Shown: positions 49,007 through 58,259, numbered from the stretch's first letter. The stretch is DNA of 64,000 nt from Pusillimonas caeni (GCF_003545815.1 NZ_PDUW01000004.1:1-64000), one strand, 5' to 3'. Numbers and translations: made by a program. Notes: a model not told the origin generated them from the sequence alone.

Positions 49007-50197
49007 TCAAGCCACGGCCTGCGACTCCTCGCCCCGATAAAGCCAATCGACTTCCCAGGGGATATGCACGTCGCGGCGCCGGGCCAGTTCGTTGCGCAGC
49101 AGGCGTTCCCCGCCGCGTGCATGCACGATTTCGCCGAACAGCCGGGCGGTGGTGATGACCCTGGCGGTCCGGTTCAGACGCTGCGACTGGTAGCGCAGCA
49201 TGGCCTGATTGACATCGTCGGGCCGATGCGCCATTTCGCGGGCTAGCGCCATGGAATCCTCCATGGCCATGATCGCCCCCTGCGCCAGGTACTGCAGCGT
49301 GGCGTGAGCAGAATCGCCCAGCAAGGTCACGTTCCCGTCGGTCCAGTTCGTCGCCGGCAGCAGATCGTGCAGGCGCCAGTTCTTTTCCAGGGCAAAATAC
49401 TTGAGCATGTCGCGCACTTCGGGCGCGCACTGATCGTAGGCGGACGACAGCTCGTCGGGGGTGCCGTATTCGGCTTCGCCGCGCCCATACGCGGGGCTTT
49501 GAAAGGTCGCCACATTGTTCATCACCGTGCCGCCCCGCAGCCGGTACTGAACGATATGGCAGCCGGGGCCGCCGTAGATCACCATCGAGTTCAGGTGGTC
49601 TTTATTGCTTATCTCGTCCACCGGGACCAGGCCGCGATACACCACATAGCCCGTGGGCCGCGGCCCGCAATCGTCGACGATGCGCGCGCGAGTCCTGGAG
49701 CGCAGGCCTTCGCATCCGATCATCGCCTTGGCCTTAAGGCTGCGGCCGTCGCTGCAATGGACCAGCACATGGCCGTCGTGGTTCTCGTAGTCGGTAACTT
49801 CGCCCTCCTCGAAGGAAAAGTTCCGCTCGCGGCGGCAGGCCTCGATCAATGCCGCATGCAGGTCGCGGCGATGCACCACGAAATAAGGCAGCTTGTAGCG
49901 CTCGACGAAGCGGTCACTGAGCTGGATGCGCGTGATCTCGCTGAGATCCACCGCATCCATGAGAATGAGCGCGTCGGGATAGAACACCTGCGGTTCGAGG
50001 ATCTCCATCACCCCGAGTTTCTTGAGGATCGCGTGGCCATTGGGAGCGATCTGGATGCCGTAGCCGATTTCCCCGATTTCGGGGGCCCGCTCCAGCACTT
50101 CGACCGGAAAGCCTTCTCGCGCCAGGGCCAGCGCGGCGCATAGGCCGCCTATTCCCCCTCCGGCCACCACGATCGGCAATCCACTTTGAGAACTCAT
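49007..50197 (-). CDS. 3-Hydroxybenzoate 6-hydroxylase-type FAD monooxygenase
   Basis: This 396-residue group A flavoprotein hydroxylase has the FAD motif VVAGGGIGGLCAALAL at the N-terminus and the second FAD motif TLLGDSAHATLQYLAQGA with AMEDS. The arrangement suits 3-hydroxybenzoate 6-hydroxylase (product gentisate) or a salicylate hydroxylase. The adjacent gentisate 1,2-dioxygenase makes the gentisate route more likely. GGAGGAAAGG places the start at 50197. It is 105 bases downstream of the dioxygenase on the same strand. Confidence 0.85.
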   Translation of the reverse strand: MSSQSGLPIVVAGGGIGGLCAALALAREGFPVEVLERAPEIGEIGYGIQIAPNGHAILKKLGVMEILEPQVFYPDALILMDAVDLSEITRIQLSDRFVERYKLPYFVVHRRDLHAALIEACRRERNFSFEEGEVTDYENHDGHVLVHCSDGRSLKAKAMIGCEGLRSRTRARIVDDCGPRPTGYVVYRGLVPVDEISNKDHLNSMVIYGGPGCHIVQYRLRGGTVMNNVATFQSPAYGRGEAEYGTPDELSSAYDQCAPEVRDMLKYFALEKNWRLHDLLPATNWTDGNVTLLGDSAHATLQYLAQGAIMAMEDSMALAREMAHRPDDVNQAMLRYQSQRLNRTARVITTARLFGEIVHARGGERLLRNELARRRDVHIPWEVDWLYRGEESQAVA

Positions 50198-50302
50198 GGA
50201 CCTTTCCTCCTTCAACGCTCGCCCGCATGGCAGGGACGACGACGCCTCTGAGGCCGGAGCCTCATCGGCATCGGGTCAAATCAATCAAGAGAACGCGCTG
50301 GC

Positions 50303-51352
50303 TCAGCCGATCTGGTCGCGCCAGAGATCCAGCGCCTGTTGCGCCGGCCGGTCGGAATAGCTGAACAGCACCACGTCGTCGGCCGCGTCGATCTCGAAGC
50401 GATAAGGCATCCACGAAGGACAAATGAAGACGTCCTTGGGCTCGAACCGCAGGACCGTGTCTCCTACCACGCAGCGTCCCGACCCTTCTACCACGACATA
50501 GATGGTCGAATCGGTGGAGCGGTAGGGGCGTCCCTTGAACCCTTTGGGCATCAATTGCATGAACTGGCCCATGGTGGGCATGGCCCATTCGCCCGTGACA
50601 GGGTTGGTGTATTGCAGCTTGTAGCCCCAGCATTCGTGCTCGGTGCCATGCTGAAGCATGGTTTCCAGCGCCTCGCGGGTGCGCTCGTACGGGTACCAGA
50701 ACAGGGGCGAGGTGCGGGAGCGCGGCTTGTATTCCACCGGCTTCATGGTGTTGCCGAACACGGCCAGGTTGGTTCCCGCCTCGATGGAGGTCTGCTGGCT
50801 GTCCTCGGAACCCCGTTCCATGAACTGGGCGTCGAACAGCTCCACGATGGCCAGGTCGAGGCCGTCGAGCCACACCATGGGTTCGTCCGACGGGTTTCCG
50901 TGGTCGTGAAAAGTCCAGGAAGGCGTAATGACGAAGTCGCCCACGTTCATGGCGACTTTCTCGCCCTGGACCGCGGTATAGGCGCCCGAACCGGACAAAA
51001 TGAAACGCAGGGCCGACTGGGAATGCCGATGCGCCGGCGCGACCTCGCCCGGCAGGATGAGCTGCAGGCCCGCATACAGGCTGTGCGTGATGCGCGTCTG
51101 GCCACGCAGGCCGGGGTTCTCCAGGACCAGGACGCGCCGCTCGGCCTCTTTGGCGGAAATCAGCCCGCCCGCCTCCAGCAGCCAGGGATAACTGGTGGCC
51201 CATTTCCATACGTGCGGCAGGCACGGCGTCTGGGGAAAGGGTGTCACGATGCCGTGCAGGACTTCCCAAAGCGGCGTCATGCTGGCGCCGTCGATCTTTT
51301 TGTAGAAGCTTTCGCGATCGGCGATATTGCAAGCTGGCTGCGGTGCATTCAT
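50303..51352 (-). CDS. Gentisate 1,2-dioxygenase
   Basis: This bicupin iron dioxygenase opens the gentisate ring to maleylpyruvate. The 349-residue protein has the first cupin motif APAHRHSQSALRFIL with iron-binding His near residues 119-121 and the distal His in TFHDHGN. A second cupin follows (RPYRSTDSTIYVVVEGSG). AAGGAGACGAAC precedes the ATG at 51352. It is divergent from a LysR gene. Maleylpyruvate isomerase and fumarylpyruvate hydrolase are not in the window. Confidence 0.92.
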   Translation of the reverse strand: MNAPQPACNIADRESFYKKIDGASMTPLWEVLHGIVTPFPQTPCLPHVWKWATSYPWLLEAGGLISAKEAERRVLVLENPGLRGQTRITHSLYAGLQLILPGEVAPAHRHSQSALRFILSGSGAYTAVQGEKVAMNVGDFVITPSWTFHDHGNPSDEPMVWLDGLDLAIVELFDAQFMERGSEDSQQTSIEAGTNLAVFGNTMKPVEYKPRSRTSPLFWYPYERTREALETMLQHGTEHECWGYKLQYTNPVTGEWAMPTMGQFMQLMPKGFKGRPYRSTDSTIYVVVEGSGRCVVGDTVLRFEPKDVFICPSWMPYRFEIDAADDVVLFSYSDRPAQQALDLWRDQIG

Positions 51353-51569
51353 GTTCGTCTCCTTGCCGGACCGCGTCCTGGGCGGTTTTGGGCCGTGCAC
51401 GGGCGGGCGGCTGCCTTTTGCCCCCGGTACATGGCTGCTTTGATAATGGAGTAAAGTTTCCGGGATTACCTTTCCTCCCGCAATAAGCCGAGCCAAATAC
51501 CGCATATTGTGAATTTTTATGGAGAGGGCGCCCCGCCTCTCGTCCGAGCCCCTACCGGGAACGTCCATC

Positions 51570-52538
51570 ATGGCGCATTCCAAACTGGATCTCTATGATT
51601 TTTTGTTGTTGAGGGAAATTCGCGCTGCGCGAAGCGTGACCGGCGCGAGCGAACAGATAGGGCTCAGCCAGCCCGCCGTCAGCATCCGGCTAGGCCGCTT
51701 GCGCGACCATTTCGACGACCCCTTGTTCGTACGCACGTCCGAAGGCATGATGGCCACCCCGTTTCTCGAGAAGCTGCTGCCCCATATCGAGCAAGCCATC
51801 AATCTGCTCAACCCGGAAGGAGGCTCTTACAAGCCTTTCGACGCCGACACATCCAGCCGCCGGTTCCGCCTCGGATTGAGCCATGTGGCGCAACTGGTCA
51901 TGTTTCCCGAGATCGTGGCCGCACTGAGGCGAAGCGCGCCCCTGGTCCAGCTCGATTCAGTGGATCTGGATCCCTCGACCGGCAATCTGCTGGAAAGCGG
52001 CAAGCTCGACCTGGCGATCGGCTACACCATCGACCTGCATCATGGCTTTTATCAGCAGCGGCTGTTCGCCGAAAACTATTCCTGCATTGCGCGCGCGGAC
52101 CATCCCAGGGTTTCGAAAGCGCTGACCCGGAAACAATTCCTGCAAGAGCAGCATCTGGCCCTGGTGGCGCCCACCACGGGTCACTCCCGGCTGGACAAGG
52201 CGCTGGAGGAGCGCGGCGTCCAGCGCAAGGTGGCCGTGAGGGTGTCGTCGTTCCTGGGGCTGGAGCGCATCATCACGTCGACCGACCTGCTGGCCATCGT
52301 GCCCTCGCGGCTGGCCCGCACGCTCGCTTTAGGGGGCCGCATACTTCCGCTGGAGCTGCCTTTTCCTTCGCTGTCGTACGAGGTACGGCAATACTGGCAC
52401 GAACGCTACCATCACGACGCCGGCAACAGCTGGATGCGCAAGCTGATCTTCGACATGTTCACCAATCTGCCGCCGGCTTTCACTTATCAGGCCGACGGGC
52501 GCACGGGCAGCCCGGATCCGGCGTCGGCGCCGGGCTGA
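51570..52538 (+). CDS. LysR-type regulator of the gentisate genes
   Basis: This 322-residue LysR protein has the helix-turn-helix ARSVTGASEQIGLSQPAVSI near residues 20-39 and a periplasmic-binding-like effector domain. Its closeness to the divergent gentisate genes suggests an aromatic acid effector. The start at 51570 is preferred; an ATG at 51519 would add 17 residues. A short inverted repeat AATA-N5-TATT lies near 51496-51508 and may be part of a T-N11-A operator. Confidence 0.88.
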   Translation: MAHSKLDLYDFLLLREIRAARSVTGASEQIGLSQPAVSIRLGRLRDHFDDPLFVRTSEGMMATPFLEKLLPHIEQAINLLNPEGGSYKPFDADTSSRRFRLGLSHVAQLVMFPEIVAALRRSAPLVQLDSVDLDPSTGNLLESGKLDLAIGYTIDLHHGFYQQRLFAENYSCIARADHPRVSKALTRKQFLQEQHLALVAPTTGHSRLDKALEERGVQRKVAVRVSSFLGLERIITSTDLLAIVPSRLARTLALGGRILPLELPFPSLSYEVRQYWHERYHHDAGNSWMRKLIFDMFTNLPPAFTYQADGRTGSPDPASAPG

Positions 52539-52617
52539 AGTACAATACTGCCCTTTCGCAGGGAAGTTTCACCGGCCGTGGTCCGGCCCTCTGCGCGCCG
52601 CCTTCTCGAGCTCTTTC

Positions 52618-53979
52618 ATGTCCACTACCACCTCGACCGTCCGGTCCCCGGCGCAGCCCGCCAATTCAAAATCCCGCGTCATCCTGGCCAGCCTCATCGG
52701 CACCACCATCGAGTTCTACGACTTCTACGTCTATGCGACGGCGGCGGTGCTGGTCTTTCCGCACCTGTTCTTTCCGCCCGGAAACGAGACCGTCGCCCTG
52801 CTCTCCTCCTTTGCCATTTTCGGCGCCGCCATGATTGCGCGCCCCCTGGGCGCCGTCTTCTTCGGACACCTGGGCGACAAGGTGGGACGCAAGACGACGC
52901 TGGTGGCCGCCCTGCTCACCATGGGCATTGCGACCTTCCTGATAGGCCTGCTGCCCACCTATCACGCCATCGGCTGGTTTGCGCCGGCGCTGCTGGTGCT
53001 GCTGCGGCTGGCCCAGGGCTTCGCGATCGGCGGCGAGTGGTCGGGAGCCGCGCTCGTGGCGACCGAGAACGCGCCCAAGGGCAAGCGGGCCCTGTACGGC
53101 ACGTTTCCGCAATTGGGCGCGCCGCTGGGCTTCATCATTGCCAACGGCCTGTTCCTCATCGTCGCGGCCCTGATGCCCTCCGACGATCCGTCCCGCCCCT
53201 CGCAGGCCTTCCTGGATTGGGGCTGGCGCATTCCCTTCCTGTTCTCGGCCATCATGGTCATCGTGGGCCTGTGGGTGCGCCTGCACTTGGTGGAAAGCAC
53301 GGCTTTCTCCAAGGCGGTGAACACGGGCAAGGTGGTCAAGCTGCCCCTGCGCGAAGTGGCTCGCACCCACTGGCGCGAGCTGATTCTGGGCACGTTCTAC
53401 ATGCTGGCCACCTACGTGCTGTTCTATCTGATGACCACCTTCTCGCTCAGCTATGGCCGCGCGCCGGTGGATCCGGCCGTGGGACAGCTTTCGGGTCTGG
53501 GATACAGCTATAACGATTTCGTCATGATGCTGATCGCCGGGGTCATGTTCTTCGGTGTGTTCACGCTGCTGTCCGGTCCCTGGGCCGATCGCTTCGGGCG
53601 CCGCAAGACGCTCATCGCCGTCACACTCGTCATCATCCTGTTCGGGCTGGTATGGACGCCGCTGCTGAACGCCGGATTCGTGGGCGTCATGGCATGGCTG
53701 ATCATCGGCTTCAGCCTCATGGGATGGACCTTCGGCCCCATGGGCGCCCTGCTGCCCGAACTGTTTCCCACCAACGTCCGCTACACGGGCTCGGGCATTT
53801 CCTATAACGTCTCGTCGATCCTGGGCGCGGCGCTGGCCCCCTTCGTCGCGGTCTGGCTGTGGGACATGGGCAAAGGCAGCCCCACGCTGGTGGGCCTGTA
53901 TCTGTCGGCCATGAGCGCCCTCACCCTGCTCGCCCTGTTGCTCGGCAAGGAAACCAAGGAAGTTGACATCACCGACTGA
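52618..53979 (+). CDS. MHS-family metabolite:proton symporter
   Basis: This 453-residue major facilitator of the metabolite:H+ symporter branch has ASLIGTTIEFYDFYVYATAA at the first helix, GHLGDKVGRKTTL after helix 2 and GFAIGGEWSGAALVATENAP. These are family landmarks shared with ShiA, ProP and KgtP. Its position after the LysR gene suggests uptake of 3-hydroxybenzoate or gentisate. The substrate is inference. Confidence 0.88.
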   Translation: MSTTTSTVRSPAQPANSKSRVILASLIGTTIEFYDFYVYATAAVLVFPHLFFPPGNETVALLSSFAIFGAAMIARPLGAVFFGHLGDKVGRKTTLVAALLTMGIATFLIGLLPTYHAIGWFAPALLVLLRLAQGFAIGGEWSGAALVATENAPKGKRALYGTFPQLGAPLGFIIANGLFLIVAALMPSDDPSRPSQAFLDWGWRIPFLFSAIMVIVGLWVRLHLVESTAFSKAVNTGKVVKLPLREVARTHWRELILGTFYMLATYVLFYLMTTFSLSYGRAPVDPAVGQLSGLGYSYNDFVMMLIAGVMFFGVFTLLSGPWADRFGRRKTLIAVTLVIILFGLVWTPLLNAGFVGVMAWLIIGFSLMGWTFGPMGALLPELFPTNVRYTGSGISYNVSSILGAALAPFVAVWLWDMGKGSPTLVGLYLSAMSALTLLALLLGKETKEVDITD

Positions 53980-54148
53980 CGTCCGAAAGGCTCGGACAGG
54001 CCGGCCCGCAAATGCGGCGGCCTCTTTGCGCCGATACGGATCCGGCTCAAACCATTCCGGATCCGGCTCTTCTCTCCCCGGGCACGCCAATTGCTGGTGC
54101 TGCCGCCAGTGTCAACCCGCTTTACCACTCACTGTCAGGGAGATCGTC

Positions 54149-54271
54149 ATGTCGCATGAAAGCATTCCACTGATTCTGTATGCCCTGGGCGTAGCGCTGC
54201 TGCTTGCCGTCGCCTGGGTCGATTGGGCGGACCGGGCCAATGAAATGTCCGCCGCCTCTCGCAGCTCCTGA
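54149..54271 (+). CDS. 40-residue single-helix membrane protein
   Basis: A short frame starts at the ATG at 54149, preceded by CAGGGAGATCGTC. It encodes MSHESIPLILYALGVALLLA followed by VAWVDWADRANEMSAASRSS. That is one hydrophobic helix of about 18 residues with a polar C-terminus. The frame is open far upstream, but only this start has a ribosome-binding site. I do not recognise a family. A second small gene follows nine bases later. Confidence 0.55.
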   Translation: MSHESIPLILYALGVALLLAVAWVDWADRANEMSAASRSS

Positions 54272-54280
54272 GGAAATGCC

Positions 54281-54523
54281 ATGACCCAATCCGACTCCAA
54301 AGACCGGGCCAAGGCGGCCCGGGCCGCGCGTGAACAGGCATCGTCCGGAACCAAGCGCCCCGCCCACGACGAGAGCAAGCGGCCGGAGGCCGAAGACGCC
54401 AAGGCGACCCGCTTCGACGGCGACCCGAACCCGGTCGGCGCATCGCGCTCGGCATTCAAGCCGCAGGACGACACGCCCGCCGTCCTGGACAAGAAAAGCG
54501 GCCCGCGCACGGGCCGCGCTTAG
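54281..54523 (+). CDS. Small hydrophilic, disordered protein
   Basis: This 80-residue protein is rich in Lys, Asp, Ala, Arg and Ser and has no hydrophobic segment, so it is probably intrinsically disordered. CTGAGGAAATGCC precedes the ATG. It follows the 40-residue membrane protein in a possible two-gene unit. No function can be assigned. It ends just before the convergent TonB receptor gene. Confidence 0.5.
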   Translation: MTQSDSKDRAKAARAAREQASSGTKRPAHDESKRPEAEDAKATRFDGDPNPVGASRSAFKPQDDTPAVLDKKSGPRTGRA

Positions 54524-54544
54524 CACCGTCCAGGGGCCTGGCGT

Positions 54545-56785
54545 TCAATAGCGCAGATTGGCGCTCAGTATGACCTGACGGCCGGGCCCGAAGTCGGCGT
54601 GATGGACGCCGTTGGTGCGGCTGTAGTATTTTTTATCGCCGATGTTCAGCGCATTGAGCTGCAGCGCCAGGTTCTTGTTGAGCTGGTAGGCCGCCATGGC
54701 GTCGAAACGCCAGTACGAGGGCATATAGACGGCATTGGCCCCGCCGCCCGCGCCGCCCTGGTTGCCGCCGAAGCGCTTGCCCACGTAGTAGGCGCCCGCC
54801 CCGACAGTCAGCGCGGGCATAAGCTTGTAGGTGGTCCACAGGCTGAAGCTGTGCTTGGGCGTGTTGGCCAGCGGATCTCCTTCGTTGACCCCGCTGTAGG
54901 CGCCCCGCAGCAGTTCGCTGTCCATATAGGTATAGCCGCCATACACGCCCCATTTCGGCGTGATCTGGCCCGCGATGCCCAGCTCCAGGCCTCGCACCCG
55001 CGTCTTGCCCGCCTGCTCGAACACGTCGGGCTCGATTTCGATCTGGGCATCCTTGCGATCGGTCTGAAACAGGGCGGCGGTCAGGCCCAGGCGTTCATCC
55101 AGCACATTCCATTTGGTGCCCAGCTCGATGGTGCTGCTTTTCTCGGGCTTGAGCTCGCTCATGTCCTGAACGATGCCCTCCTGGTCGCCGCCGCTGACCG
55201 TCGGGGGCGTCGACGCCGTGGCATAAGACACATACACGCTGCCGTTGGGGGCCGGCTTGTAGACCAGGCCCAACTGATAGTTGAAGGTATTCCAGCGGCT
55301 GCTGCCTTCGACCGATCCGCCGCGTCCGCTCTGCGATCCCGAGATGCGGTAGCGGTCATAGCGCAGGCCGGCGTTGACCTGAAAGGCCTCGGACACGTCG
55401 ATCGTGTCGAATAGATAGACGGCCTGAGTCGAGGAATGGGCGTCCAGGCTCAGCGGCGCGCGCTCCACCGAACCCGACCAGGGGTCGCTCGGGTCGGGAG
55501 ACAGATAGGGCGTGCAGTCCATCTCGCCCGCGCCGAACACCGCCGGGCAGGCCCGGCCGGACGTCGTGGCAATGTTGTAGCTGGCATTGCGAATGGTTTC
55601 GCGCGAGAGCTCGATGCCGAAATTGAAGCGATGCTTGAGCTGTCCGGTATCGGCCTGGCCGTTCAACTCGGTCACGTTGGTCAGCATGGTGCTCTTCTGC
55701 CAGCGCGACTTGGTGCCGCGCTGCAGCCAGTACTGGCCATCGGCCGGGTTCATCAGAACCGTACCGTCGCCGGGATTGGTCACCACATAGTCGTTGACGG
55801 TTTCGCCGTAGCGGATGGCATTGCGCAGCGTCAGCCGCTCGCTTAGGTCGTGCTCTATCTCGATGGTGCCGATGTCGGCCCGGGTCTTGCGGAAGTCGCG
55901 ATCGTACAGCCCGTAGAAGGTGTCGCGGTCGACGTCCAGTATGCCCGTGTCGCCGGCGGACAGCTCCGGCGCCTTGCGGGCCGTCGGCACGCCATAGTCG
56001 GGCATGTCGTCGGTGTTCAAGTGATAAAAGCTGAATGTGAGCCGGGTGGGCGTACCCAGGCCCAGCGACAGCGAGGGAGCGATGCCCAGCTTCTCGTAGT
56101 CGACCTGGTTGCGGCCGGCCACATTGCCCTTCGCGCCCAGCACGTTCAGGCGAAAGGCCGAGCGGTCGTTGAACTGCCAGTTTCCGTCCATGGTGGCGCG
56201 CAGATATCCATCACTGCCGTAGCCGAGCGAACCCTCGGTGAAGCTGCCCAGCCTGGCCCGCTTGCTGACGAGGTTGATGCTGCCGCCGCCAGACCCCCGG
56301 CCGCCATAGGCCGAATCGGCGCCGCGCACGACTTCCACCCCTTCCAGATTGAAAATTTCCCGCGTCTGGCCGCCGGGATCGCGTATGCCGTCGACGTAAA
56401 TACTGCCGCCCGAAGAACTGCCTCGTATGAAGGGCCGGTCGGCCAGGGGCTGTCCGCCCTCGCCCGCGCCAAAAGTGATGCCGGGAGAGTTGCGCAGCAC
56501 GTCTTCCAGCGAAGTGGCGGCGCTGTCCTGAATGACCGCGCGCGGAATCACCTGTACCGACTTGGGCGTGTCCACCAACGGCGCGGTGAATTTGCTTTGG
56601 GACGCCTCGGGCGTCATGTAGGGACGGTCGTCCACGCCCCTGACGGTCACGGGCGACAGCAGGGCCGGCCTTTGCGTGCCGCCGCTGCCCGCGGATGTCT
56701 GGGGATTCGCCTGAGCGAACACGAGATGGGGGGTGGCCAGAGCAAGGGCCAGGGAAGACCCAAGCAGGGTCGGGGTGGGGCGCAT
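54545..56785 (-). CDS. TonB-dependent siderophore receptor
   Basis: This 746-residue outer-membrane receptor has a signal peptide of about 24 residues and a plug domain (PLVDTPKSVQVIPRAVIQDS, FIRGSSSGGSIYVDGIRD, GGSINLVSKRA). A 22-strand-type barrel ends with a C-terminal aromatic (VILSANLRY). The plug order matches the siderophore-receptor family (FhuE, Fiu, Bordetella Bfr types). The ligand is unknown. A Fur-like box at 56821-56839 upstream supports iron control. No siderophore genes or TonB are nearby. Confidence 0.93.
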   Translation of the reverse strand: MRPTPTLLGSSLALALATPHLVFAQANPQTSAGSGGTQRPALLSPVTVRGVDDRPYMTPEASQSKFTAPLVDTPKSVQVIPRAVIQDSAATSLEDVLRNSPGITFGAGEGGQPLADRPFIRGSSSGGSIYVDGIRDPGGQTREIFNLEGVEVVRGADSAYGGRGSGGGSINLVSKRARLGSFTEGSLGYGSDGYLRATMDGNWQFNDRSAFRLNVLGAKGNVAGRNQVDYEKLGIAPSLSLGLGTPTRLTFSFYHLNTDDMPDYGVPTARKAPELSAGDTGILDVDRDTFYGLYDRDFRKTRADIGTIEIEHDLSERLTLRNAIRYGETVNDYVVTNPGDGTVLMNPADGQYWLQRGTKSRWQKSTMLTNVTELNGQADTGQLKHRFNFGIELSRETIRNASYNIATTSGRACPAVFGAGEMDCTPYLSPDPSDPWSGSVERAPLSLDAHSSTQAVYLFDTIDVSEAFQVNAGLRYDRYRISGSQSGRGGSVEGSSRWNTFNYQLGLVYKPAPNGSVYVSYATASTPPTVSGGDQEGIVQDMSELKPEKSSTIELGTKWNVLDERLGLTAALFQTDRKDAQIEIEPDVFEQAGKTRVRGLELGIAGQITPKWGVYGGYTYMDSELLRGAYSGVNEGDPLANTPKHSFSLWTTYKLMPALTVGAGAYYVGKRFGGNQGGAGGGANAVYMPSYWRFDAMAAYQLNKNLALQLNALNIGDKKYYSRTNGVHHADFGPGRQVILSANLRY

Positions 56786-56820
56786 GGTTGCTTTCTCCTC
56801 GCGATTCTTACATTTTCCTG

Positions 56821-56839
56821 AATGAGATTAATTCTCATT
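56821..56839. promoter_or_regulatory. Fur box upstream of the TonB receptor
   Basis: The 19-bp palindrome AATGAGATTAATTCTCATT has perfect 7-base arms (AATGAGA/TCTCATT) around TTAAT and is close to the Fur consensus. It lies 36 bases upstream of the receptor start codon. Confidence 0.8.
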
Positions 56840-57086
56840 TAGAATATTAACTTGAAATATGTGGAAACGAGGGAACATCCATACGAGCAACAGGGATAAA
56901 CGCGTTGGAAAAATCGGCGGGATGGCCTTGAAACAAGGGCGCATGGCCCTATACAGCGTAGACGGCGAGCGCGCTCCCCGCCGGTCGACCAGGCATGGCT
57001 ACGGCATGATTATTGCTGTGTTCCTTGTATGGATGCCGCGCTGGGGGCATCCCCGGCAGCAAATACACGAAGAAGGAGGATGCAGC

Positions 57087-57656
57087 ATGGCACTGATCGT
57101 AGCCGCCCGTTTCGATACATTCGAGGATGCCGAAAGAGCCGCCGCCTCGCTCATGAGCGAAGGCGTGACGGGAGATGATTTGCACACCTTCTTCGTCAAT
57201 CCGGCCGGATGGCACGACCGCTTCCCGTTAGGGGGTGATCGCGCCGCCGACCCCAACTCCAAAGGCGCGCCCGCGACGGCGGTCGCCGGCGCCGCCATCG
57301 TGGGTCTCGCCGGCGCGGTATTGGGCGGGGTGATCGGCTGGCTGTTCGCTCATTCCACCCTGCCCGTCGTGGGCGGCGTGGCCGTGGGCGCTTATATCGG
57401 CTCGCTGGCCGGCGCCATGTATTCTCTTGGCCGCCCGCGTCGGCGGGGCCGCTTCGAAGCAGCCCGCGCCAAGGCCACTGAAGGACGCCGCGCCGGAGTC
57501 TTGCTGGCCGTCCATACCACGCCTGAACACCAGTCCGAAATCGCCGCCCTGCTGCGCAATGCCGGAGGCAAAGAGGTGGAACGCGCCCACGGGCGCTGGA
57601 ACCAGGGCCGCTGGGAGGATTTCGATCCGCTGCGCAGCCCCCATCCGCAGCAGTGA
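57087..57656 (+). CDS. Glycine-zipper membrane-associated protein
   Basis: This 189-residue protein has an N-terminal ferredoxin-like segment (IVAARFDTFEDAERAAASLM). A central glycine-rich double hydrophobic segment (AGAVLGGVIGWLFAHS, then VGGVAVGAYIGSLAGAMYSL) follows, with a C-terminal part like the first (VLLAVHTTPEHQSEIAALL). It looks like a small stress or general membrane protein. AAGGAGGATGCAGC fixes the ATG at 57087. Function is unknown. Confidence 0.78.
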   Translation: MALIVAARFDTFEDAERAAASLMSEGVTGDDLHTFFVNPAGWHDRFPLGGDRAADPNSKGAPATAVAGAAIVGLAGAVLGGVIGWLFAHSTLPVVGGVAVGAYIGSLAGAMYSLGRPRRRGRFEAARAKATEGRRAGVLLAVHTTPEHQSEIAALLRNAGGKEVERAHGRWNQGRWEDFDPLRSPHPQQ

Positions 57657-57667
57657 GCCAGGTTCCT

Positions 57668-57690
57668 GCCGGCGGCGAACGCCGTCCGGC
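57668..57690. terminator. Possible bidirectional terminator hairpin
   Basis: GCCGGCGGCG and CGCCGTCCGGC pair imperfectly between two convergent genes. There is no T-run, so the call is weak. Confidence 0.25.
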
Positions 57691-57710
57691 GGGCTTCGAA
57701 TCGTTTCGAT

Positions 57711-58259
57711 CTAGGAAAACGAAGCGCCCGTGCGGGCGGCAATCGTTTGTACGGCGCCATCCCGTAACGCACCGGCTTGTTGGAAATACCGCTGTATGCC
57801 CTGCAGGGCATACAGCGCGCTGGCCTCGCGGATCTCGCTGCGGTCGCCTGAAAAGCGCCGCGTCTCCGAGTACAGCGTCGGCGCGCCGCCCTTCCCGTCC
57901 CGGAACGCCCAGGCGAAGCATTGCGTGCCAGCGGGGATCTCGTCGTCGCTGTCGTCTGCAAGGCCGGTGTTGGCAATGGCGACGTTGGCGCGGCGGCTAT
58001 TGGCCATGGCGCCACGCGCCATCTCCAAGGCAACCGCCTCGCTGGTCAGATTATGTTCCCGCAGGGTCTGCTCGCTGACTCTCAGGCACTGTTTCTTGGC
58101 TTCTGGCGAATACACCACAAAGGCGCAATCCAGCAGCTGCCCAGCTCCCGGAACATCGGCCAGGCGGGCCGCGATGAGTCCCGCCGTGCAGGACTCGGCG
58201 GTCACCAGGAGCAGGCCGTGGTCCTGCATGAAGCGCGCCACGGCGCAAAGCTCGTTCAT
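57711..58259 (-). CDS. CinA C-terminal domain protein (nicotinamide-nucleotide amidase type)
   Basis: This 182-residue stand-alone CinA domain carries the motif VTAESCTAGLIAARLADVPG near residues 19-38 and the later NTGLADD segment. Many such proteins (PncC) deamidate nicotinamide mononucleotide, but the typical GGT and GxVwig elements are partly altered here. Activity is therefore inferred only. The ATG at 58259 overlaps the upstream lipoprotein stop by four bases. A 28-bp perfect palindrome lies within its coding sequence at 57790-57817. Confidence 0.82.
   Translation of the reverse strand: MNELCAVARFMQDHGLLLVTAESCTAGLIAARLADVPGAGQLLDCAFVVYSPEAKKQCLRVSEQTLREHNLTSEAVALEMARGAMANSRRANVAIANTGLADDSDDEIPAGTQCFAWAFRDGKGGAPTLYSETRRFSGDRSEIREASALYALQGIQRYFQQAGALRDGAVQTIAARTGASFS
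57790..57817. repeat. 28-bp perfect palindrome inside the CinA-domain gene
   Basis: CGCTGTATGCCCTG is followed directly by its reverse complement, with no gap. On the minus strand it encodes ALYALQGIQR. It is an exact palindrome. No second copy is seen in the window. Confidence 0.9.
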
